From assembly GCA_007135895.1 (NCBI GenBank), contig SLHZ01000199.1:1-5618 (forward strand): a DNA stretch of 5,618 bases, given 5' to 3'. Positions 1 to 5,392 of this stretch are shown here, piece by piece; position 1 is the stretch's first letter, and the number at the start of each line of letters is the position of its first letter. This DNA comes from Balneolales bacterium (GTDB taxonomy: Bacteria > Bacteroidota > Rhodothermia > Balneolales > Natronogracilivirgulaceae). The notes beneath the pieces are model-generated. The model made no database searches. It saw only the letters and a program-made list of their open reading frames with translations, and was not told where the DNA came from. Position numbers and translations under genes: made by a program.

Positions 1-74
1 CATTATTTGCAAGTCATCCGCAGCAAAACGACTTATATAATGTAAGGAATAATGTTGTTCTGTACTTATTTTTT

Positions 75-105
75 AAAAAAAGAGTCGTTCATAAAAGTCC
101 GACTC
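75..105 (-). terminator. Rho-independent terminator of the lipoprotein operon
   Basis: Read on the minus strand, GAGTCG (105-100) and CGACTC (87-82) form a perfect 6-bp stem around a 12-nt loop, followed at once by seven T residues (81-75). This is the classic intrinsic terminator layout. The stop codon of the last minus-strand gene (91-89) lies inside the loop, so the terminator overlaps the end of the coding region. The A-run lies on the wrong side of the stem for termination in the plus direction, so it should act on the minus strand only. Confidence 0.8.
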
Positions 106-577
106 CCTTTTCTCCCACGAAAAATTCGTCCGAGTACAGAGCCTCAAATTTGTCTTCTCGTTTGAACTTATAGCTCGAGATGAACCGGTACGTACCTTGC
201 TCATCAATTGTTAGAACGACCGTGTGAGATTTTGAAGGCCAGGTTTCTGGTAACCTGTCGGCAGTGCAAGGACCAACTTGCCAGTCAAAAAATTCCCACC
301 GGTCTGACACTCTTTTTTCAATTACATAAGTAATTCCGCCACAAAAAGGCATGATGAATTCCTCGGTACTGCTTATGGTAATTGTGATATCCTGGCCGAC
401 AGGAACGGAAGATGGTTCCATTCTGATTTCGGGGGCGGCTGTTTGATATGAGCCCAGAAGGTCACACCCACTTATGAAAACGAATAGGATGCAGAGACAA
501 AGTGCTTTCCAATACTGCGATTCGTTCCAAATGGTTGGCACAGCAAAAGAGGCTTGCAACTTGTTTACTGAGTTCAT
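89..577 (-). CDS. Small Ig-like lipoprotein, function unknown
   Basis: This encodes a 162-residue predicted lipoprotein. A hydrophobic stretch (about residues 23-36) ends in the lipobox FISGC with Cys38 as the likely lipidated residue. The n-region before it is unusually long (about 22 residues), so the true start may lie downstream at a non-ATG codon; no internal ATG exists before the signal and no clear ribosome-binding site precedes 577. The mature part (about residues 48-156) reads as a beta-sandwich. Its pattern VPVGQDITITI, then YVIEKRVSDRWEFF, then a late GTYRF resembles bacterial Ig-like domains of the Big_14 kind; this is family resemblance only. Cys79 and Cys104 could form a disulfide. 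The gene starts 6 bp after the preceding lipoprotein gene and is the last gene before the terminator. The locus looks A/T-richer than the right half of the window. Function is not recognised. Confidence 0.8.
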   Translation of the reverse strand: MNSVNKLQASFAVPTIWNESQYWKALCLCILFVFISGCDLLGSYQTAAPEIRMEPSSVPVGQDITITISSTEEFIMPFCGGITYVIEKRVSDRWEFFDWQVGPCTADRLPETWPSKSHTVVLTIDEQGTYRFISSYKFKREDKFEALYSDEFFVGEKGVGLL

Positions 578-583
578 GTCGAT

Positions 584-1075
584 TCAGGGTTTGATCCGTA
601 TTGTTTCATATTCTGGACGCAGTGACCCGTATTTTTCAAAATGCAGCCCTGGCCTTGCAAAAACCAGGTAGTCACCCGGTTCAAGATTCACTTTCTTATC
701 TGTGCACCCCTGCATCGGGCCGCGCCATCGCCAGATCAGTTCGTCTCCTTCTTCCAGGGTTATGATTCTCAATGGTTGAGCATACATGCAACCATAGTCT
801 GATGAAATATGGACGCTGTCGGCCCTGACTACTTGAAATATTACCGGGGGACGCCTGTCGTGGTACTTCTGATCACGGCCCGTTTTGTTAACGATGGTCA
901 ACGCTACATCAAAATATTCACCGGAACGGATATCGGAAATGGCCTGACCGGTAGTGTCGGTTATTGCCATATATGACACGAGTATCTTGCCATGTGATAA
1001 TGGGTTCAGGTCGCATCCGGCAAACATTATTGCCGTCAGGGTTAAAAACAAAAATGTGTGGATATGTTTTCTCAT
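584..1075 (-). CDS. BsuPI-like lipoprotein (putative Ig-fold)
   Basis: This encodes a 163-residue predicted lipoprotein. The signal peptide (MRKHIHTFLFLTLTAIMFAGC) has lipobox MFAGC with Cys21 lipidated. The mature chain resembles the BsuPI fold family (named after the Bacillus intracellular proteinase inhibitor, though many members have no shown inhibitor activity): a strand pair GEYFDVALTIVNKTG (residues 52-66), a strand PVIFQVVRAD, then MYAQPLRIITLEEGDELIWRW (97-117) and LEPGDYLVFARP near the end. Cys96 and Cys124 may pair in the periplasm or at the surface. The gene lies 17 bp after the beta-barrel gene and 6 bp before the next lipoprotein, with all three on the same strand, so an operon is likely. 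It shares the general plan of its downstream neighbour (GCDL lipobox context, two mature cysteines about 25-28 residues apart, Ig-like fold). Protease inhibition is not claimed. Confidence 0.82.
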   Translation of the reverse strand: MRKHIHTFLFLTLTAIMFAGCDLNPLSHGKILVSYMAITDTTGQAISDIRSGEYFDVALTIVNKTGRDQKYHDRRPPVIFQVVRADSVHISSDYGCMYAQPLRIITLEEGDELIWRWRGPMQGCTDKKVNLEPGDYLVFARPGLHFEKYGSLRPEYETIRIKP

Positions 1076-1092
1076 GCTGCTCGGATATTTAT

Positions 1093-1818
1093 TTAAAAGT
1101 GAAACCCGATACCCATCTGAGCCCGGCGGAAGGAGATCTTTTCGCGGATTACCTGACCGAAAAAACCGACCTGCTCCCGGGAGGCGTGGTCCAGGCTGAA
1201 GCCGACGGAAAGACTTAATCCACCTATACGGACACCCACGGCTGGCTGGAAGAAAAAACCGCCACGGTGCCGTTCACTGTTTATTTCATTGCTGAGGACC
1301 ACACTGTAACTGTGACCGGTTTTCAATTGCAGGAATGCCGTGTTGGATCCATGCCCCAAAAGATACATCAGATCCAGGTAGACCGGGACCAGATCCACCG
1401 GATCGTAATAAAACGCGTATCCGGTACCAATACCCGCCGAAAACCGATCCGTATACTGGTAGCCGAGGGTCAGACTCAGGCGCAATGTGCTTCCGCCGGT
1501 GCCGGTCAGGAGGTCGGCGGTGATATGCCGGACGAATTGTCCGGCCCTGCTTTCATCGAATGTTTCGTCTTTGCTGTTATCGAACTGCCCGGCAATACTG
1601 TCACTGAGTTGTCCAGTTATGCTGTCACTAAATAGTCCGGCTCTGTTGTCTTTGAATAGTTCGTCACTGCTGTTATACTTGTTCTGTTCCGGGGCCGTGG
1701 CAAGGGTGTCATTCGAGAAATCACGAGCAAAAAAAGCTGCCGCCGGTGAGGCCGTTGTCCCTGTCAGAACGGCCAGACCGGCGAGCAGTGTCAGAAGAAG
1801 GGTTTTGCACAACTTCAT
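1093..1818 (-). CDS. Predicted outer-membrane beta-barrel protein with octapeptide repeats
   Basis: This encodes 241 residues when started at the ATG at 1818, which opens directly into a good signal peptide (MKLCKTLLLTLLAGLAVLTG, cleavage probably after ASPAAA near residue 28). A longer TTG-started reading from 1890 exists but would place a hairpin and 24 unlikely residues before the signal. The mature N-terminus (about 29-47) is polar and is followed by six octapeptide repeats (48-95) such as SDSITGQL and SDSIAGQF. The rest (about 108-241) alternates hydrophobic and polar residues in strand-like segments (LRLSLTLGYQY, FSAGIGTGYAFYY, GFFFQPAVGVRIGG, LSLSVGFSLDH, AQMGIGFHF). It ends in Phe, the usual C-terminal residue for barrel insertion by BAM. 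The expected location is the outer membrane. It is the first gene of a likely three-gene operon with two lipoproteins. No exact family is recognised. Confidence 0.8.
   Translation of the reverse strand: MKLCKTLLLTLLAGLAVLTGTTASPAAAFFARDFSNDTLATAPEQNKYNSSDELFKDNRAGLFSDSITGQLSDSIAGQFDNSKDETFDESRAGQFVRHITADLLTGTGGSTLRLSLTLGYQYTDRFSAGIGTGYAFYYDPVDLVPVYLDLMYLLGHGSNTAFLQLKTGHSYSVVLSNEINSERHRGGFFFQPAVGVRIGGLSLSVGFSLDHASREQVGFFGQVIREKISFRRAQMGIGFHF
1534..1677 (-). repeat. Six 24-bp tandem repeats (octapeptide units)
   Basis: Six consecutive 24-bp units (1534-1557, 1558-1581, 1582-1605, 1606-1629, 1630-1653, 1654-1677) lie in frame in the beta-barrel gene. On the coding strand they give YNSSDELF, KDNRAGLF, SDSITGQL, SDSIAGQF, DNSKDETF and DESRAGQF. 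Position 8 is always Leu or Phe, and Ser/Asp/Asn dominate positions 1-3. The units have diverged but are clearly related at the DNA level. They sit between the signal peptide and the barrel, so they should be periplasmic or surface-facing. Confidence 0.85.
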
Positions 1819-1845
1819 ACCTGCTATCATACCTGTTAGTATCTT

Positions 1846-1876
1846 AAAATCAAAATTCTGCCATATTTTGGCAGAA
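1846..1876 (-). terminator. Perfect 8-bp hairpin, probable terminator of the propeller gene
   Basis: TTCTGCCA (1856-1863) and TGGCAGAA (1869-1876) form a perfect 8-bp inverted repeat with a 5-nt loop. Read on the minus strand the stem is followed by TTTTGATTTT (1855-1846), an interrupted T-tract. It lies 71 bp past the stop codon of the LVIVD gene and 37 bp before the chosen start of the beta-barrel gene. Termination after the LVIVD gene is the simplest reading. An operator or an mRNA 5'-leader hairpin for the beta-barrel operon is possible. Confidence 0.6.
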
Positions 1877-1947
1877 AAGTAATAATTCAATTTTGGTTCT
1901 GGCTTGTCCAGGTAAGATATTGCTGGTCTTGATGGTCCGGGGAAGCG

Positions 1948-3258
1948 TCATTTGTCCGGTTCGTATGTTGTCTTGCCTGCCAGGATGATGCTCAGTTCTT
2001 TGAGATTTCTGACATCGGTGTAATCATACTGGATGATGCCGGTCGGTCCGGTCACGACGAGCACACCGTTGTTCGGAATCACATCGAATGTGCGGATGCC
2101 GTCGATGTGTCGAACCTCTTTCACATTGTAAGGATCCGAGGCATCCATGATCTTCAAACCATGATCGCCTTCGCTGATGAAGAGATCACCGCTGTCGATA
2201 CCCAGACCGTGCGGATGAAGCATCTTGTAAATACCGATGCGCTTCGGATTGAAGAGGTCACTGACATCAATCACCTCCAGCTGGTTATTGCCGGTGATAT
2301 TCGGACAGTGTTCGCCGTCGCGCAGCGTTACATAGGCATAGTTGCCTTCGACCACAACAGGGTCGCAGGCGGTAGCGTGACGGAATACCGATACACGTTC
2401 GGGATAAGAGGGATTGCTGTGAATGTCATAAATATACATGGAATTGGCCGAGCCGATGAACAGGTGTTCGTTGTACGGAAAAATGGTCTCGATCATCCAT
2501 CCCACGCCCTGCTGATTTTGTTTGACCGGCTCGGGATCGGTAATGTCAAAAGTAACCAGGTTACTCCAGTCCACGGCATAGAGATAATCACCGGTAATGG
2601 CGAAACGGGCCATGGATCCGCCTGTGCCCGAGGAGCCGGTGCTGCCGGAGGCATCGCCTGAAGCGCGTCCGAATGTCGTAAAGAACCCTCCCCATCCCCA
2701 GCGGGAAGGCGCATGCCCATAGCAGTTGCCCTGACAGACCTCCTCTATCACTACCTCTTCCCAGTCGACCACGATGCCGCGCGATGGATCGGGCATGCGG
2801 AATGCCGGTCCCGGCAGGTTGTGCTGTGACAGGTTGAAGACATCCTCGATTCGGGAGATAAGCACAGGGTTGTTGAAGTTGCTGATATCGAATACCAGCA
2901 GATCCCCGGCCGAATCGGCATAGAGCTGGTCCCCGCGTACGGCAATATCCTTGTTGCCCGGGATGGTCACGAATCCGACAAAATGAGGAGCGGCCGGATT
3001 GCTGTTGTCGATGATATGAACACCTTTGTTGATTTCATTGACAAACAGGTGATCGCCGAACAGATAAATTTTTCCGGGTTTTTCCATGTCGCGCGGCTCG
3101 TTCATGCCGACCGCAGCGATGAATTCCTCCTGGGTCATGTATACAGGTTCGTACTCGGTCCAGGTGACGGTCTGGACACGATGATCGTCGCAGGCGGTGA
3201 ATAGCAGCAGTGAGATGGCGAAAAATGCCACGATGGAATGGATAGGTGCCTGTTTCAT
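1948..3258 (-). CDS. LVIVD-repeat beta-propeller lipoprotein
   Basis: This encodes 436 residues from the ATG at 3258. An ATG two codons upstream (3264) is also possible, but the GAGG before it leaves a 2-nt gap to that codon and a normal 8-nt gap to 3258. The signal peptide MKQAPIHSIVAFFAISLLLFTAC ends in lipobox LFTAC (Cys23). The mature chain carries about seven LVIVD-type motifs, each a short strand plus D-x-S/T-x-P/N: GVHIIDNSNPAAP (79), LLVFDISNFNNP (120), LVTFDITDPEP (234), MYIYDIHSNPSYP (274), LEVIDVSDLFNP (327), LKIMDASDPYN (368) and IIQYDYTDVRN (408). This suggests a seven-bladed propeller on the outer membrane or cell surface. Between blades 2 and 3 (about 139-217) is an insert with CQGNC, Trp/Gly-rich sequence and a Gly/Ser-rich run. 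Propellers of this family have no agreed biochemical role and no catalytic motif is visible. It is transcribed away from the sigma operon. Confidence 0.88.
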   Translation of the reverse strand: MKQAPIHSIVAFFAISLLLFTACDDHRVQTVTWTEYEPVYMTQEEFIAAVGMNEPRDMEKPGKIYLFGDHLFVNEINKGVHIIDNSNPAAPHFVGFVTIPGNKDIAVRGDQLYADSAGDLLVFDISNFNNPVLISRIEDVFNLSQHNLPGPAFRMPDPSRGIVVDWEEVVIEEVCQGNCYGHAPSRWGWGGFFTTFGRASGDASGSTGSSGTGGSMARFAITGDYLYAVDWSNLVTFDITDPEPVKQNQQGVGWMIETIFPYNEHLFIGSANSMYIYDIHSNPSYPERVSVFRHATACDPVVVEGNYAYVTLRDGEHCPNITGNNQLEVIDVSDLFNPKRIGIYKMLHPHGLGIDSGDLFISEGDHGLKIMDASDPYNVKEVRHIDGIRTFDVIPNNGVLVVTGPTGIIQYDYTDVRNLKELSIILAGKTTYEPDK

Positions 3259-3328
3259 GGTCATGTCCTCGTAATAGGTCTTTGTTGTTCCGAGTAATGT
3301 ACTGTTGAGGGAATGGGTGGTGATTTTA

Positions 3329-3454
3329 GTGTTGGTACTACAGTTCGGCTGTCAGCGGTGCTGCTTTCAATGGTTGTATTGTAGTTTGAACTGTCAATGG
3401 TAGTGCTTTCAGTGGTTGTACTGCAGTTTGAGCTGTCAATGGTGGTGCTGTCAG
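3329..3454. repeat. 42-bp tandem repeat, about three units
   Basis: Two well-matched 42-bp units (3371-3412 and 3413-3454) follow a more diverged unit (3329-3370) that aligns if one base is deleted and one inserted. Each unit splits into two related halves of about 21 bp, with TCAATGGTAGTGCT-like and TCAGTGGTTGTACT-like cores. The repeat lies about 70 bp upstream of the LVIVD gene start and 220 bp upstream of the sigma start. It could be a regulatory array or the remnant of a repetitive coding region. Confidence 0.75.
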
Positions 3455-3459
3455 TCGGT

Positions 3460-3667
3460 ATACACCTGTAAAATGGAATACACCTATTGGTTTTTGTATG
3501 AAATTTTGGCTTTTGGCTGAAAGTCGGCTGCCGGCACAAGGTGATCCTGCCCGATGACCGGGACATCCGTATATTGCAGAGCACCTTGAAATTCGATCAG
3601 ATGCAGAAATTGTGACAGGTGCAGGAAGGCAATAGGTATATAAAGAAAACCGGGTGTATCACCTGTA
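3460..3667. promoter_or_regulatory. Repeated ACAGGTG/CACCTGT boxes ahead of the sigma operon
   Basis: The 7-mer CACCTGT occurs at 3463-3469 and 3660-3666, and its reverse complement ACAGGTG at 3615-3621. ATACACCT is also directly repeated at 3460-3467 and 3478-3485, 18 bp apart. ACCTATTG (3482-3489) and CAATAGGT (3630-3637) form a further 8-bp inverted pair. The last two CACCTGT-type boxes flank an A/T-rich TATATAAAG (3637-3645). These are possible binding sites for a regulator, perhaps autoregulation of the sigma operon. The call rests only on repetition and position. Confidence 0.3.
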
Positions 3668-3674
3668 GGATGTA

Positions 3675-4283
3675 ATGAAACAAACCGAGGACAAAAAGCT
3701 GCGGCGGCTGGCGGAAGGAATCCGGAATTCCGATCACCGGTCATTCGATGATCTGTTCCGGGCCATGTACCCCGGACTTGTCCGATTTGCGTTCAAAATC
3801 ACGCAGGACTGGAATGCCTCCTGCGATATAGTACAGGATGTTTTTGTCATGTTATGGCAGCAGCGAAATACTCTTGATCCCGATCGTTCGGTCCGAGCCT
3901 GGCTTTTCCAGGCTGTACGCCATCGCGCTTACAACTACCGGCGCGACCGTCGTGAGATCGCGGATCCTGAGACGGTCGAAGCCTTGCAGGATGACCCCCG
4001 GACAGCCGCTGAACACCCCGTTGAGGACTGGCCATCCGATGCACCGGCATCGGAAAACGGAGAGGAAAGCCGGCTTCAGAAAAAGATCCTGGAGTGGCTC
4101 GAGGATCTTCCGGAACGCCAGCGGGAAGCCTTCGAACTGAGTCGTTACGAGGGACTCTACCACCATGAAATTGCCGGAGTAATGCAGATCTCGGTCAAGA
4201 CCGTCAACAACCATCTGACCGCGGCGCTCAAACACCTCCGGTCTCGCTATGATTCCTACCGAAACGCTTCAAAGAAACGATAA
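3675..4283 (+). CDS. ECF-type RNA polymerase sigma factor (FecI-like)
   Basis: This encodes a 202-residue sigma-70 family ECF sigma factor, which directs RNA polymerase to a small regulon. Region 2 spans about residues 24-91: FDDLFRAMYPGLVRFAFKI, then the core-binding and -10-recognition segment DIVQDVFVMLWQQR and SVRAWLFQAVRHRAYNYRRDRR. An acidic, low-conservation linker (about 93-137) is rather long. Region 4 (about 139-189) includes LPERQREAFELSRYEGLYHHEIAGVMQISVKTVNNHL; its helix-turn-helix (161-184) should read the -35 element. The start at 3675 has AGGA 4 nt upstream. The stop overlaps the next start (TAATG), which argues for translational coupling to its anti-sigma factor. The arrangement matches FecI/FecR/receptor systems and the Bacteroides ECF groups that control SusCD-type uptake loci. 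Confidence 0.95.
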   Translation: MKQTEDKKLRRLAEGIRNSDHRSFDDLFRAMYPGLVRFAFKITQDWNASCDIVQDVFVMLWQQRNTLDPDRSVRAWLFQAVRHRAYNYRRDRREIADPETVEALQDDPRTAAEHPVEDWPSDAPASENGEESRLQKKILEWLEDLPERQREAFELSRYEGLYHHEIAGVMQISVKTVNNHLTAALKHLRSRYDSYRNASKKR

Positions 4284-5392
4284 TGAGCAATAGCAACCAT
4301 AAGGAAAACGACAACAGAACGCGTTTTCACGCCCGGGAATCCCTGCCGGGGAATTGGAGCGATCCGGAGCGGAAGGATCTGCAGAAGCTCTGGGAAACCA
4401 GCGCGAAGACAGTATCCGGACTTTCAAAACCCGATGCACAGCAGACAGAGGATGCCCTCCGGGCCGTACGCCGTCATCTTGCACTTGAAGAAACGGAACC
4501 TCGTATAGCTCAGTCACTGGACCGTGCGATGGACCGGTCAATGGATCCTGCTATGGGCCGATCGTTAGTCCGGTCGAGGAATCGTACTATGGATCGAACG
4601 ATGGATCGGTCGACGGATCGACCAGTGGTCCGGCCGATAGACCAGCAAGCTGTCCGGCGCAGAGTGACCTACCTCCCGGTCTGGATTGCGGCCGCTGCCG
4701 CTGTAGTGCTGTTTGCTTTCGGACTGGGTTACTTCTTCTACCCGCAATCCCTGACCGCGTCTTATGGAGAGCGGGTTACGGCTGTATTACCCGATGGATC
4801 CACGGTGGTGCTGAACAGCGGGACCACTATCCGCTACAACCGGTTATTCGGGTTTCGGGACCGTATCGTGCCGCTTGACGGAGAGGCCTTTTTTACGGTG
4901 GCACCGGGCGAACATCCTTTCATCGTCACGGCTAACGAGGCCGTTGTGGAGGTTACCGGCACATCGTTTAATATCCGCTCACGCAGCGACGATCCCGGTA
5001 TGGAGACCCGTGTTCATGTTGCCAGCGGAAGTGTACGGCTCTATCCGGCCGGCCGGTCTCGGCATGGCGTAAGCCTGGGGGCCGGCGACTGGAGTCGCTG
5101 GAACACCACAATGGAAATGCCGCAATCGCCGGAACCTGCCGAACCCGGGAACATTGGTGAATGGCGCGAAGACCGTTTTCACTTCCGAAGCGAAACCTTG
5201 GGGATGATTTTCCGGGAAATGGAACGCCGCTTTGACATCCGGATCGAATTGGAGGTGCCCCGGGCATCCTCCGAAGTGGTTACCGCCCATTATGCCGGGC
5301 CGGGCGATCCCGAACGCATCATAGAGGATATCTGCCACGTTAAAGGATTGCGCTACGCCCGAACCGCCAACGGATTCCGGATTTACCAATGA
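4283..5392 (+). CDS. FecR-family anti-sigma factor / signal transducer
   Basis: This encodes a 369-residue single-pass inner-membrane protein. The cytoplasmic N-terminus (1-78) holds the predicted sigma-binding part, with the WETSAKTVSGLSKPDAQQTEDALRAV-type helical region. Residues 79-118 are ten degenerate four-residue repeats of the form MDRS, which make the cytoplasmic part longer than usual. One transmembrane helix follows (about 131-153, VWIAAAAAVVLFAFGLGYFF). The periplasmic FecR domain (about 160-255) includes YGERVTAVLPDGSTVVLNSGTTIRYN, then VPLDGEAFFTVAPGEHPFIV and VEVTGTSFNIRS, then VHVASGSVRL. The C-terminus (298-368) is DUF4974/STN-like, FHFRSETLGMIFREMERRFDIRIEL. Known relatives relay a signal from an outer-membrane transducer to the sigma factor. 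The start overlaps the sigma stop by one base and its stop overlaps the next start (ATGA). Confidence 0.93.
   Translation: MSNSNHKENDNRTRFHARESLPGNWSDPERKDLQKLWETSAKTVSGLSKPDAQQTEDALRAVRRHLALEETEPRIAQSLDRAMDRSMDPAMGRSLVRSRNRTMDRTMDRSTDRPVVRPIDQQAVRRRVTYLPVWIAAAAAVVLFAFGLGYFFYPQSLTASYGERVTAVLPDGSTVVLNSGTTIRYNRLFGFRDRIVPLDGEAFFTVAPGEHPFIVTANEAVVEVTGTSFNIRSRSDDPGMETRVHVASGSVRLYPAGRSRHGVSLGAGDWSRWNTTMEMPQSPEPAEPGNIGEWREDRFHFRSETLGMIFREMERRFDIRIELEVPRASSEVVTAHYAGPGDPERIIEDICHVKGLRYARTANGFRIYQ
4517..4636 (+). repeat. Ten 12-bp tandem repeats in the anti-sigma gene
   Basis: Ten degenerate 12-bp units in frame encode LDRA MDRS MDPA MGRS LVRS (residues 79-98) and RNRT MDRT MDRS TDRP VVRP (99-118). 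The third residue of each unit is Arg in nine of ten, and the fourth is Ser, Thr, Ala or Pro. The best units read close to ATGGATCGGTCG. The array lies between the sigma-binding region and the transmembrane helix. It contains a perfect 6-bp hairpin (GGTCGA/TCGACC, 4608-4623) that arises from the repeat itself. Confidence 0.85.

Larger units (their letters stand above)
3259..3674. other. Divergent intergenic region (416 bp)
   Basis: This gap separates the minus-strand LVIVD gene from the plus-strand sigma factor operon, so it must hold promoters in both directions. Its left part (3329-3454) is a tandem repeat. Its right part (3455-3674) has several CACCTGT/ACAGGTG boxes and an AGGA (3667-3670) 4 nt ahead of the sigma start. 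No convincing Bacteroidota promoter (TTTG with TAnnTTTG at 19-21 nt spacing) was found by eye in either direction. A minus-strand open frame (3584-3261) crosses the repeat but has no recognisable protein features and was not called. Confidence 0.6.

Noticed and set aside
1874..1881. Minus-strand TACTTTTC as a -7 element for the beta-barrel gene
   Set aside because: It misses the final G of TAnnTTTG, has no TTTG at the right distance upstream, and would put the transcript start inside the hairpin.
1819..1890. Extended N-terminus of the beta-barrel protein from TTG at 1890
   Set aside because: It would place 24 residues before a complete signal peptide and run through a perfect hairpin; the ATG at 1818 gives a normal signal sequence.
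1891..1947. CTGG/CCAG short inverted repeats just after the LVIVD stop as a terminator
   Set aside because: The stems are only 4 bp and are not followed by a T-run; the hairpin at 1856-1876 is far better.
2107..2661. Plus-strand open frame of 184 codons inside the LVIVD gene
   Set aside because: It is antisense to a clearly recognisable propeller, with no signal or domain of its own; it is explained by the codon pattern of the real gene.
3261..3584. Minus-strand open frame of 107 codons overlapping the LVIVD start
   Set aside because: It has no signal peptide, domain or ribosome-binding site, and its Ser/Thr-rich part is simply the translation of the 42-bp repeat. The ATGA overlap with the 3264 ATG is of interest only if that ATG is the true start.
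3637..3645. TATATAAAG as a -10 box for the sigma operon
   Set aside because: The best -35-like TTGTGA is 21 bp away, too far for a standard promoter, and Bacteroidota housekeeping promoters use TAnnTTTG instead.
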